Part shown: positions 41,621-48,891 of the stretch, piece by piece
Layout: each line of letters opens with the position of its first letter
Numbering within the stretch: the first letter of the stretch is position 1
Assembly (NCBI RefSeq): GCF_000015265.1
Contig: NC_008699.1
Coordinates: 1,550,001-1,614,000, forward strand
Direction of reading: 5' to 3'
From: Nocardioides sp. JS614
Lineage (GTDB): Bacteria; Actinomycetota; Actinomycetes; Propionibacteriales; Nocardioidaceae
Length of the DNA stretch: 64,000 nucleotides
The notes under the pieces: model-generated
Databases searched by the model: none
What the model was told of the DNA's origin: nothing
Seen by the model: the letters and a program-made list of their open reading frames with translations, nothing else
Program-made: the position numbers and the translations under genes

Positions 41621-42316
41621 TCAGGAGAACAGGCTGTCCCCGCCGCTCTTCTGGGTGGGCAGCTTCGGCACCAACCAGCCGAGGAAGGCGTCCTGGCTGC
41701 GGGTCTGGAGGTAGATCCGGCCGGGACCGGTGAGGTCGCAGACCAGGCCCTCGCCGGAGAAGAACGTCGACTTCCAGTTGCCGACCTTGCGCACGTTGTA
41801 CTGGACGCCGTCGGTCCAGGCGACCATGTGGCCGGTGTCGACCGTGTAGGTCTGGCCGGCCTGCAGGTCGATCGCGTGGATCGCGCCGTAGCTGGACAGC
41901 ACCAGCTCGCCCTGGCCCTCGATGCGCAGCATGAACAGGCCCTCGCTGGAGAAGAACGTCTTGCCGCCGCCCCATTTGGTGTCGACCTGGATGTTCGACG
42001 AGGCGGCCAGGAACGACCCGGACTGCACGTAGAGCACGCCGTTGAGCGGCCACGCGACGACGTCGCCGGGCAGCGCGGGCGCGACGTACAGCTCGGCGCC
42101 GTCGACCTGTGCGGTGAAGGTGTTCATGAAGAAGGACTCGCCGCCGAGGACCGAGCGCTTGAGGCCCTTCAGCACCCCGCCCTGCGTCGAGGTCTCCATC
42201 GCGATGCCGGGCGACATCGCGAGCATCGCGCCGGACTCGGCGCGGACGGCCTCGCCGGCGGCGAGGGTGAGCTTGGCGGTCGCGTAGGCGGGGCTGTACA
42301 TGACTTCGGATTGCAT
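41621..42316 (-). CDS. AIM24 family protein
   Basis: A 231-residue all-beta protein of the AIM24/TIGR00266 family: YATAKLTLAAGEAVRAESGAMLAMSPGIAMET at the start, then GESFFMNTFTA, FFSSEGLFMLRIEGQGELVLSSYGAI, and VDTGHMVAWTDGVQYNV. The fold is a double-stranded beta helix like tryptophan RNA-binding attenuation protein, and the biochemical role is unknown. The ATG at 42316 (MQSEVMYSPAYA) fits family lengths. It converges on the NmrA-like gene and is divergent from the cupin gene. Confidence 0.88.
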   Translation of the reverse strand: MQSEVMYSPAYATAKLTLAAGEAVRAESGAMLAMSPGIAMETSTQGGVLKGLKRSVLGGESFFMNTFTAQVDGAELYVAPALPGDVVAWPLNGVLYVQSGSFLAASSNIQVDTKWGGGKTFFSSEGLFMLRIEGQGELVLSSYGAIHAIDLQAGQTYTVDTGHMVAWTDGVQYNVRKVGNWKSTFFSGEGLVCDLTGPGRIYLQTRSQDAFLGWLVPKLPTQKSGGDSLFS

Positions 42317-42424
42317 CGGTCTACTTCCTCTACGGTCCCGAGCCGGGTCGACATCTCGGGTCGAGAGTAGTGGCCGTCGCGCCGCTGTGAACCGCGTTCG
42401 CCAGGCACGCGGCAGGATGGTCGC

Positions 42425-42826
42425 ATGCGCCCTCCGCTCGCCGAGACGCTCGACCTCCAGCCGCATCCCGAGGGCGGCTGGTACCGCCAGACCTGGTCCG
42501 CCCCGGAGACCGTGACCCTCCCGGACGGCCGGGTGCGGCCGACGGCGACGCTGATCTACTTCCTGCTGCCGGCGGGGGAGTCGTCCGCGTGGCACCGGGT
42601 CGCGTCCGACGAGCTGTGGCTCGCGCACCGGGGCGCGGTGGCCCTCGAGCTCGGCGGCGTCGGGCCGGCGCCGGTGCTGGAGTCGACGGCGGTGGTCGAC
42701 GTCGAGCGCCCGCAGGCCCTGGTGCCCGCCGGGACCTGGCAGCGGACCGTCCCCGCGGAGGCGGACGCGCTCGTCAGCTGCCTGGTCTCCCCGGGCTTCG
42801 ACTTCGACGACTTCGAGCTGGCGTGA
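42425..42826 (+). CDS. cupin domain protein (DUF985)
   Basis: A 133-residue single-domain cupin: LDLQPHPEGGWYRQTW at the N terminus, then TATLIYFLLPAGESSAWHRVASDELWLAHRGAVALEL, and a final VSCLVSPGFDFDDFELA. This fits the DUF985 group of small beta-barrel cupins, often annotated as sugar-nucleotide epimerase-like. His and Glu in AWHRV and DELW could bind a metal. ATG 42425; the stop overlaps the next SDR start by 4 bp. Confidence 0.88.
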   Translation: MRPPLAETLDLQPHPEGGWYRQTWSAPETVTLPDGRVRPTATLIYFLLPAGESSAWHRVASDELWLAHRGAVALELGGVGPAPVLESTAVVDVERPQALVPAGTWQRTVPAEADALVSCLVSPGFDFDDFELA

Positions 42827-43578
42827 CCGCGGCGCCGACCCCGGTCACGCTGATCACCGGCGGCACCCGCGGGATCGGCGCGGCCACGGCGCTCCGGCTC
42901 GCCAGGGACGGCCACGACCTGGTGCTCGGCTACGCCCGCGACGTCCGCGCCGCCGAGGAGGCGCGCCTCGCGGCCGAGGACGCGGGGGCCCGCTGCGTCG
43001 TGGTGCGCGCCGACCTCACCGCGCCGGACGGCGTCGCGGAGCTGTTCGCCCGGGCCGCCCAGCACGGCCGGCTGACCGGCGTCGTCAACAATGCCGGCGC
43101 CACCCTGCACCTCGGCCCGCTGGCCGAGACCCCGGTGGAGGTCGTGCAGGCGACCGTCGACCTCAACCTCACCGCCGCTCTCCTCGTGGCGCGCGCCGCC
43201 GTCCGCGCGCTGGGAACGTCGTACGGCGGTGCCGGCGGCGTGCTCGTCAACGTCAGCTCGGGTGCGGCGACGCTCGGCGCGCCCGGCGAGTACGTGCAGT
43301 ACGCCGCGGCCAAGGCCGGGGTCGACGCGCTGACCGTCGGGCTGGCGCAGGAGGTCGCGGGCGAGGGGATCCGCGTCGTCGGGGTGGCGCCGGGCATCGT
43401 GCGGACCCGGATCCACGCCGACGCGGGCGAGCCCGATCGGGTCGACCGGGTCGGGCGGCTGGTGCCGCTCGGTCGCGCCGGCGAGCCGGGGGAGGTGGCC
43501 GACGCGGTCGCCTGGCTGATGAGCGCAGAGGCGACGTACGTCACCGGCACGACGCTGCGGGTGGCCGGCGGCCGCTGA
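42823..43578 (+). CDS. SDR family oxidoreductase
   Basis: A 251-residue short-chain dehydrogenase. TGGTRGIG forms the nucleotide-binding loop, NNAGAT and VNVSSGAATLG the middle motifs, and YVQYAAAKAG supplies the catalytic Tyr and Lys; PGIVRTRIH and YVTGTTLRVAGG close the fold like FabG relatives. Substrate unknown. The GTG at 42823 overlaps the cupin gene by 4 bp, so these two are cotranslated. Short palindromic repeats and the remnant of a LuxR gene follow. Confidence 0.88.
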   Translation: MTAAPTPVTLITGGTRGIGAATALRLARDGHDLVLGYARDVRAAEEARLAAEDAGARCVVVRADLTAPDGVAELFARAAQHGRLTGVVNNAGATLHLGPLAETPVEVVQATVDLNLTAALLVARAAVRALGTSYGGAGGVLVNVSSGAATLGAPGEYVQYAAAKAGVDALTVGLAQEVAGEGIRVVGVAPGIVRTRIHADAGEPDRVDRVGRLVPLGRAGEPGEVADAVAWLMSAEATYVTGTTLRVAGGR

Positions 43579-43604
43579 CCGCCGGAGCCGTGCGCCGAGA
43601 ACCC

Positions 43605-43664
43605 TTGTCGTTTGGTCACCAACGACACGTCTCGGGCCGGTCTTGTTGTCGTTTGGTCACCAAC
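43605..43664. repeat. two 19-bp direct repeats with internal palindrome
   Basis: TTGTCGTTTGGTCACCAAC occurs at 43605-43623 and again at 43646-43664. Its core TTGGTCACCAA is a near-perfect palindrome, and copy 1 is followed by GACA to extend the symmetry. The second copy contains the stop codon of the LuxR remnant. Confidence 0.85.
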
Positions 43665-43920
43665 CGAGTGAGCTTGCGGCCGTCGCGGCCGTCGCGGCCG
43701 CGGCGGCGGATGAGTCAGGGTCGATCAGGCCGGCCCGGATCGCGTAGCGGGTCAGCTGGGTGCGATCGCGCATGCCGAGCTTGGCCAGGATGTTGGCCCG
43801 GTGCCGCTCGACGGTCTTGATGCTGATCGTGAGCGCGGTGGCGATGTCCTTCGACGAGCTGCCCTCCGCGATCAGCTTGAGGACCTCGTCCTCGCGCTCG
43901 GTCAGGACGGTCTCGGGCAC
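43657..43920 (-). pseudogene. LuxR-type regulator remnant (C-terminal HTH only)
   Basis: About 88 residues reading VPETVLTEREDEVLKLIAEG, SSKDIATALTISIKTVERHRANILAKLGMRDRTQL: a complete LuxR/NarL DNA-binding domain with its C-terminal tail. The receiver or sensor half is missing; at 43920 the sequence switches directly into an antiporter remnant on the other strand. No start or promoter remains, so I regard it as a truncated pseudogene. Its stop lies inside a 19-bp repeat. Confidence 0.8.
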
Positions 43921-44533
43921 CCGCTGGCGCTCGCCTTCGTCGCGTTCGCCGTCGCCGGCGTGGTCGGCGCCAGCGGGCTGATGGCGATCTACGTCGCCGG
44001 CCTGACCCTCGGCAACACCCGGCTGCCGCACCGGTCCGCGACCGCGAGCTTCGTCGAGGGCCTGGCCTGGCTCTCGCAGATCGGGCTGTTCGTGATGCTC
44101 GGGCTCCTGGTCAGTCCGGGCCGGCTCCTGGACGCGCGGCCCTACGCGCTCGTCCAGGGCCCCACGCTGCCCTGGGTGACGCGGCGCCTCGGCGCCACCG
44201 TCGACAACCAGCCCCAGCCGGTCGCCATCGAGTCCGCTCCGCTGGAGAAGCTCGACGCGACGCTGCTCCAGCTCACCGTCGGGCCGGGGTCGAGGCTCGC
44301 CGGCGTGGAGGTCTCCGAGCTCCGGCTCCCGCAGCCGGCGGCCGTCTCCCTGGTCCTGCGCGGGGACCAGATCTTCGCGCCGACCGGCCACCGTGCTGCG
44401 CGTCGGCGACCACGTCCTGCTCGCCGTCGGCCGGGCGGAGCACGCCGCGGTCGAGCGCCGCCTGCACGACGTCAGTGACCGCGGCCGGCTCGCGGGCTGG
44501 TACTCCCGTCTCCCGGAGGGCTCCGCCTCGTGA
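43921..44533 (+). pseudogene. CPA1-type cation/proton antiporter remnant
   Basis: Fragment of an NhaP/CPA1 antiporter with a TrkA-C-like tail: LALAFVAFAVAGVVGASGLMAIYVAGLTLGNTRL, then FVEGLAWLSQIGLFVMLGLLVSPGRLLDA, which jumps directly to VQGPTLPWVTRRLG, so several membrane helices appear deleted in between. The N-terminal half is missing (junction about 43920). Near 44390 the frame shifts after FAPTG: the downstream sequence reads TVLRVGDHVLLAVGRAEHA only in another frame, ending at the TGA 44531-44533. Truncation, internal deletion and frameshift together make this a decayed gene. Confidence 0.8.
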
Positions 44534-44763
44534 CCAGCCCCGTGACCGGCGAAGGCGAGGCACCCGGTCGGCTTCTGGCGGTTCACCCGCTCCGGCCCGG
44601 TGGTGACCGCCGTGACGCCGGGCGTGGGCCCGGTCCGACGTGTGGATGCGGTCCTGCGCGCTGATGTGAGCCCGGTCGGCTGGCAACTGTTGCCAGCGAT
44701 CGGGGCCGGTCCTCGTCGCCGCCCACGGTGCCCGACGCCGACCGGGTCACTAGGTTCGACGCC
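44534..44763. promoter_or_regulatory. upstream region of carbamate kinase/barbiturase operon with perfect palindrome
   Basis: The gap holds CTGGCAAC-T-GTTGCCAG at 44680-44696, an exact 8-1-8 palindrome centred 76 bp before the carbamate kinase start, a good operator candidate. Otherwise it is GC-rich without a clear coding frame. Confidence 0.6.
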
Positions 44764-45699
44764 ATGAGGGTCCTGCTCGCACTCGGTGGCAACGCCATGA
44801 CGAACGCCGACGGCCGGGCCCGTCCCGAGGACCAGATCGCGGCCGCGAGGGTCGCCATGGACGCGGTCGCCGACCTGCTCGGGGCCGACGTCGAGGTCGT
44901 CATCACCCACGGCAACGGGCCCCAGGTCGGCAACCTGCTGGTCAAGAACGAGCTCGCCGCGGGCGTGGTCCCGCCGGTCCCGCTGGACTGGTGTGGTGCG
45001 CAGACCCAGGCGACGCTCGGGTTCGTGCTCATGAACGCGCTGGAGGCCGCGCTCGCGGAGCGAGGGGTCGAGCGGCGTACGGCGACGCTGGTGACCCGCG
45101 CGCTCGTCGACGCGGACGACGCCGGCTTCACGAACCCGACCAAGCCGATCGGCCGGTTCCTGCCCGCCGACGAGGCCGCCGTGCTCATCGAGCACGGCGA
45201 GACCTGGGAGGACCGCGGCGCGAAGGGCTGGCGGCGCGTGGTCGCCTCGCCCGAGCCGATCGAGATCCTCGACGCTCCGGCGGTCGCGGCGCTGGTCGCG
45301 GCCGGGTTCGTCGTGGTCGCCAACGGCGGCGGCGGCATCCCCACGGTGCGGGAGCCCGACGGCACGCTGCGCGGCGTCGAGGCCGTGATCGACAAGGACC
45401 TGGGCGCGGCCCTGCTCGCCGGCACCGTGGCCGCGGACGTGCTGGTGATCGGCACCGACGTACCCAACGCGGTGCTGCGGTACGGCGCCCCCGACGCCGA
45501 GCCGCTCGGCAGGGTGACCGTGTCCGAGCTGCGGGCCCACGCCGCCGCGGGGCACTTCGCCAGCGGCTCGATGGGGCCGAAGGTGGACGCCGCCTGCCGG
45601 TTCGTCGAGGCCGGCGGCTCCCGGGCCGTGATCACCGACCTGACCCACATCACCCAGGCCATCACCGGCGACGCGGGAACCGTCGTCGTACCCAACTAG
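44764..45699 (+). CDS. arcC: carbamate kinase
   Basis: A 311-residue carbamate kinase: LLALGGNAM at the N terminus, VVITHGNGPQVGNLLVKNEL, the ATP-site ANGGGGIPTVREP, EAVIDKDLGAALLA and the C-terminal SGSMGPKVDAACRFVEAGG. It would convert carbamoyl phosphate and ADP to ATP, CO2 and ammonia. No arginine deiminase or ornithine carbamoyltransferase genes are nearby, so carbamoyl phosphate must come from another source; the FdrA-type carbamoyltransferase genes of the same locus are the obvious candidate. ATG 44764 fits the family. It is followed after 29 bp by the ring-opening amidohydrolase gene. Confidence 0.93.
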   Translation: MRVLLALGGNAMTNADGRARPEDQIAAARVAMDAVADLLGADVEVVITHGNGPQVGNLLVKNELAAGVVPPVPLDWCGAQTQATLGFVLMNALEAALAERGVERRTATLVTRALVDADDAGFTNPTKPIGRFLPADEAAVLIEHGETWEDRGAKGWRRVVASPEPIEILDAPAVAALVAAGFVVVANGGGGIPTVREPDGTLRGVEAVIDKDLGAALLAGTVAADVLVIGTDVPNAVLRYGAPDAEPLGRVTVSELRAHAAAGHFASGSMGPKVDAACRFVEAGGSRAVITDLTHITQAITGDAGTVVVPN

Positions 45700-45728
45700 T
45701 GCCGGACCAACCCAGGAGGACACACCAC

Positions 45729-46844
45729 ATGCCCGACGCCATCGAGGTACGCAAGGTCCCGATCCACTCCGTCGCCGATGCGAGCGAGCTCGCGAAGCTC
45801 ATCGACGACGGCGTGATGCAGGCCGAGCGGGTGATCGCGATCATCGGCAAGACCGAGGGCAACGGCGGGGTGAACGACTACACCCGGATCATCGCCGACC
45901 GCGCCTTCCGCGAGGTGCTCGTCGAGAAGGGCGCCCCGGCCGAGCAGGTCAAGCAGGTCCCGATCGTGTGGTCCGGCGGCACCGACGGCGTGATCAGCCC
46001 GCACGCGACGATCTTCGCGACCGTTCCGCCGGAAGACCTGACCGGCGCCCTGGCGCCCTCCGACGAGCAGCGGCTGACCGTCGGCTTCGCGATGAGCGAG
46101 CGGCTGGCCCCCGAGGACATCGGGCGCACCGCGATGATCACCAAGGTCGCGGACGCGGTGAAGGTCGCGATGGAGCGGGCCGGCATCAGCGACCCGGCCG
46201 ACGTCCACTACGTGCAGACCAAGACCCCGCTGCTCACCATCCACACCATCCGCGACGCCAAGTCGCGCGGCAAGACCGTGTGGACCGAGCACACCCACGA
46301 GTCGATGGACCTCTCCAACGGCTGCACGGCGCTCGGCATCGCGGTGGCGCTCGGCGAGATCGAGATGCCGAGCGATGAGGACGTCATGCACGACCGCTCG
46401 CTGTACTCCTCGGTGGCCTCGTGCTCCTCGGGCGTCGAGCTCGACCAGGCCCAGGTGGTCGTGGTCGGCAACGCCCCCGGCGTGGGCGGCCGCTACCGGA
46501 TCGGCCACTCGGTGATGAAGGACGCGCTGGACCAGGACGGCATCTGGGAGGCCATCAAGGACGCCGGGCTCGACCTGCCCGAGCGGCCCCGCACCTCCGA
46601 CCTCGACGGCCGGCTGGTCAACGTGTTCCTCAAGTGCGAGGCCTCCCAGGACGGCCTGGTCCGCGGCCGCCGCAACGCGATGCTCGACGACTCCGACGTG
46701 CACTGGCACCGCCAGATCAAGTCGTGCGTCGGCGGCGTCACCGCGGCCGTCACCGGCGACCCGGCCGTGTTCGTCTCCGTGTCCGCGGCCCACCAGGGCC
46801 CCGACGGCGGCGGCCCGGTCGCCGCGATCGTCGACCTGGGCTGA
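45729..46844 (+). CDS. ring-opening amidohydrolase (barbiturase-type)
   Basis: A 371-residue member of the cyanuric acid amidohydrolase/barbiturase family. Three Lys/Ser-bearing repeats are visible: IGKTEGNGGVNDYTR with WSGGTDGVISPH, QTKTPLLTIHTIRDA with ASCSSGVELDQAQVVVVGN, and FLKCEASQDGLVRGRRNAML with VSVSAAHQGPDGGGPVAAIV, giving the family's Ser-Lys dyads. Barbiturase opens barbiturate to ureidomalonate; AtzD/TrzD open cyanuric acid to carboxybiuret. The molybdenum hydroxylase and uracil-type permease in the locus favour barbiturase. AGGAGG lies 10 nt before the ATG at 45729. It ends the operon with carbamate kinase and is followed by repeat copy 4. Confidence 0.85.
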   Translation: MPDAIEVRKVPIHSVADASELAKLIDDGVMQAERVIAIIGKTEGNGGVNDYTRIIADRAFREVLVEKGAPAEQVKQVPIVWSGGTDGVISPHATIFATVPPEDLTGALAPSDEQRLTVGFAMSERLAPEDIGRTAMITKVADAVKVAMERAGISDPADVHYVQTKTPLLTIHTIRDAKSRGKTVWTEHTHESMDLSNGCTALGIAVALGEIEMPSDEDVMHDRSLYSSVASCSSGVELDQAQVVVVGNAPGVGGRYRIGHSVMKDALDQDGIWEAIKDAGLDLPERPRTSDLDGRLVNVFLKCEASQDGLVRGRRNAMLDDSDVHWHRQIKSCVGGVTAAVTGDPAVFVSVSAAHQGPDGGGPVAAIVDLG

Positions 46845-46863
46845 GGCCTCTGGCGGGCGGGTC

Positions 46864-46925
46864 GGTTTCCCCGGTTCACCGGGGAAACCGGAACTGTTGG
46901 CCCGAAGTTTCGGCCCAACAGTTCC
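46864..46925. repeat. tri-hairpin dispersed repeat, copy 4 (partial)
   Basis: Only the first hairpin and the middle stem are present; the middle is here a perfect GGAACTGTTGG/CCAACAGTTCC palindrome, and the third hairpin is lost. Starts 20 bp after the barbiturase-type gene. Confidence 0.85.
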
Positions 46926-47014
46926 AGAATTGCCCCCGAGGTCGCCGGCACGGCGGTCGAGTGGCGACTCGCCGTACGACGGCGCCGGCTGGGGCCCGCC
47001 CGCCCGCATTCAGC

Positions 47015-48172
47015 TCACGAGTCGAGCCACTCCCGGATCGAGGCGTCGTGCTGGCCCAGCGTGGGCGGCGCCAGGTGGGTGGACCGGCCACCGGACCACG
47101 GGTCGTCGTCGAAGCGGATCGGCGACCCGGGCAGCTTCAGCTCGCCCTGGGTGGCGTGCTCGACGGCGAGCAGCAGGCCCTGCGACAGGGTCTGCTCCCA
47201 GGAGTACACGTCGTCCATCGAGCGCACCTTGCCCGACGGCACGCCGGCGTCGGCGAGCGCCGCCAGCCAGTGCTCGGCGGGCTCGGTGGCGAACAGGTCC
47301 TCGATCCGCGCGGTCAGCGCGTCGCGGTTGGCGACCCGCTCGGGGTTGGTGGCGAAGCCCGGCTCCGCGGCGTCCCAGCCGAACGCCGTGCACAGCGCGC
47401 GCCACAGGTTCTCCGACCCGCACGCGATCTGCACGGGCGCGGTCGCGGTCGCGAACATGCCGTACGGCGCGATCGAGGGGTGGTGGTCACCGGCCAGCCC
47501 GGGCACCTCGCCGGCGACCGTCCACCGGGTGCCCTGGAACGCGTGCACGCCGACCATCCCGGCGAGCAGCGAGGTCCGGACCACCCGGCCGCGGCCGGTG
47601 CGGGTGCGCTCGTGCAGGGCGGCCAGCACGCCGAAGGCGCCGTTCATGCCGGCGATCAGGTCCGCGATCGGGACGCCCACCTTGGTGGGCTGGGTGGTGC
47701 CGGTGATCGACATCAGCCCGCCCTCGCCCTGCGCGATCTGGTCGTAGCCCGCCCGCGTGGCCTCCGGCCCGTCGTGCCCGAAGCCGGTGATGCTCAGCAC
47801 CACCAGCCCGGGGTTGAGCTCGTGCAGCCGCGAGACCGGGAAGCCCAGGCGGTCCAGCACGCCGACGCGGTAGTTCTCCATCAGCACGTCGGCCCGCTCG
47901 ACCAGCCGCGCCAGCACGTCCTTGTCGTCCTCGGACTTCAGGTCGAGGACGATCGACTCCTTGTTGCGGTTCGCCGAGAGGAAGTACGTCGACTCGCGCT
48001 CGTCGTCCGCGCCGACGAACGGCGGACCCCAGCCGCGGGTGTCGTCGCCGGCGGGCGGCTCGATCTTGATCACCCGCGCGCCCATGTCGCCGAGCATCAT
48101 CGCGGCGTGCGGGCCCGCGAGGGCGCGGGTCAGGTCGAGCACGACCAGGTCGGAGAGGGGGCCTTCAGTCAT
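47015..48172 (-). CDS. CaiB/BaiF CoA-transferase family protein
   Basis: A 385-residue class III CoA-transferase. LVVLDLTRALAGPHAAMMLGDMGARVIKIEPP is the family start; GYDQIAQGEGGLM carries the probable catalytic Asp (residue 144), and PNENYR-like MENYRVGVLDRLG is also typical. Class III enzymes move CoA between carboxylic acids. If the locus makes malonate from pyrimidines, this enzyme could activate it to malonyl-CoA; that is inference only. ATG at 48172. It faces the barbiturase operon convergently and is 71 bp from the DJ-1 gene stop. Confidence 0.88.
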   Translation of the reverse strand: MTEGPLSDLVVLDLTRALAGPHAAMMLGDMGARVIKIEPPAGDDTRGWGPPFVGADDERESTYFLSANRNKESIVLDLKSEDDKDVLARLVERADVLMENYRVGVLDRLGFPVSRLHELNPGLVVLSITGFGHDGPEATRAGYDQIAQGEGGLMSITGTTQPTKVGVPIADLIAGMNGAFGVLAALHERTRTGRGRVVRTSLLAGMVGVHAFQGTRWTVAGEVPGLAGDHHPSIAPYGMFATATAPVQIACGSENLWRALCTAFGWDAAEPGFATNPERVANRDALTARIEDLFATEPAEHWLAALADAGVPSGKVRSMDDVYSWEQTLSQGLLLAVEHATQGELKLPGSPIRFDDDPWSGGRSTHLAPPTLGQHDASIREWLDS

Positions 48173-48243
48173 GGCAGGACGCTATCGACCGCCCGTGGGA
48201 ACGCCTACGGCCAGAGGTGACAACCGGCCCCGGGCCGGGCCAG

Positions 48244-48834
48244 TCACGATTGCCACATCCACTCCATCTCGCTTACGACGAGGTCGCGGGTGACCTGGCC
48301 GGCCAGCAGCTGCACGGCGTGCAGCGAGAGGTCGACACCGGCGGAGACACCGGCCGAGGTGAGGATCGTCTCGGTGCTGCGCACGAACCGCTGGCCGCGC
48401 ACGACCTGGGTGGTGGGGGAGAGCGCCGCGAGCTCGTCGTACGCATCGTGGTGCGTGGTCGCCGGCCGCCGCTCCAGCAGCCCCGCCGCGCCGAGCAGCA
48501 GCGCCCCGGTGCACACCGACAGCAGCAGCTCGACCTCGGCCGCGCGCTCGCGCACCCACGCGAGCAGCCGCTCGTCATGCAGGAGCGGCCGGGTGCCCGC
48601 GCCGCCGGGCACCACGAGCAGGTCGGGCGGCGGCGCGTCGTCGAGGGAGTACGCCGGCAGGACGGTGAACCCGCCCCGCCCGACGGCCGGGGCGCCGGTC
48701 AGGCCGACCGAGAACACCGAGAACGGCGCGCCCTCGCCCAGCTCGCCGGCGACGTTGAACACCTCGTACGGGCCGGCGTAGTCGAGCACCTCCATGTCGT
48801 CGAAGGCCAGGATCGCCACGGTTCGCTGACTCAC
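48244..48834 (-). CDS. DJ-1/PfpI family protein
   Basis: A 196-residue single-domain DJ-1/PfpI protein. LVVPGGAGTRPLL carries the conserved acidic-turn region and LLLSVCTGALLLGAAGLL the nucleophile-elbow cysteine, as in the glutamine-amidotransferase-like domain of GATase1 AraC regulators; no HTH domain follows, so it is a stand-alone protein. Possible roles are deglycase, hydratase or ligand sensor. The GTG at 48834 (VSQRTVAILAFDDMEVLDYAGP) matches family starts. It is divergent from adnA, 57 bp apart. Confidence 0.85.
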   Translation of the reverse strand: MSQRTVAILAFDDMEVLDYAGPYEVFNVAGELGEGAPFSVFSVGLTGAPAVGRGGFTVLPAYSLDDAPPPDLLVVPGGAGTRPLLHDERLLAWVRERAAEVELLLSVCTGALLLGAAGLLERRPATTHHDAYDELAALSPTTQVVRGQRFVRSTETILTSAGVSAGVDLSLHAVQLLAGQVTRDLVVSEMEWMWQS

Positions 48835-48891
48835 CGGCCCATTGTCGGGCCGTTGACGGACGCTGTCGGCGGCGGATGGTCGAATGGCCAC

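Noticed and set aside
45729..46844. Cyanuric acid amidohydrolase (AtzD) of a triazine pathway
   Set aside because: No biuret hydrolase or full allophanate hydrolase is present; pyrimidine-type neighbours favour barbiturase, though the family alone does not exclude it.
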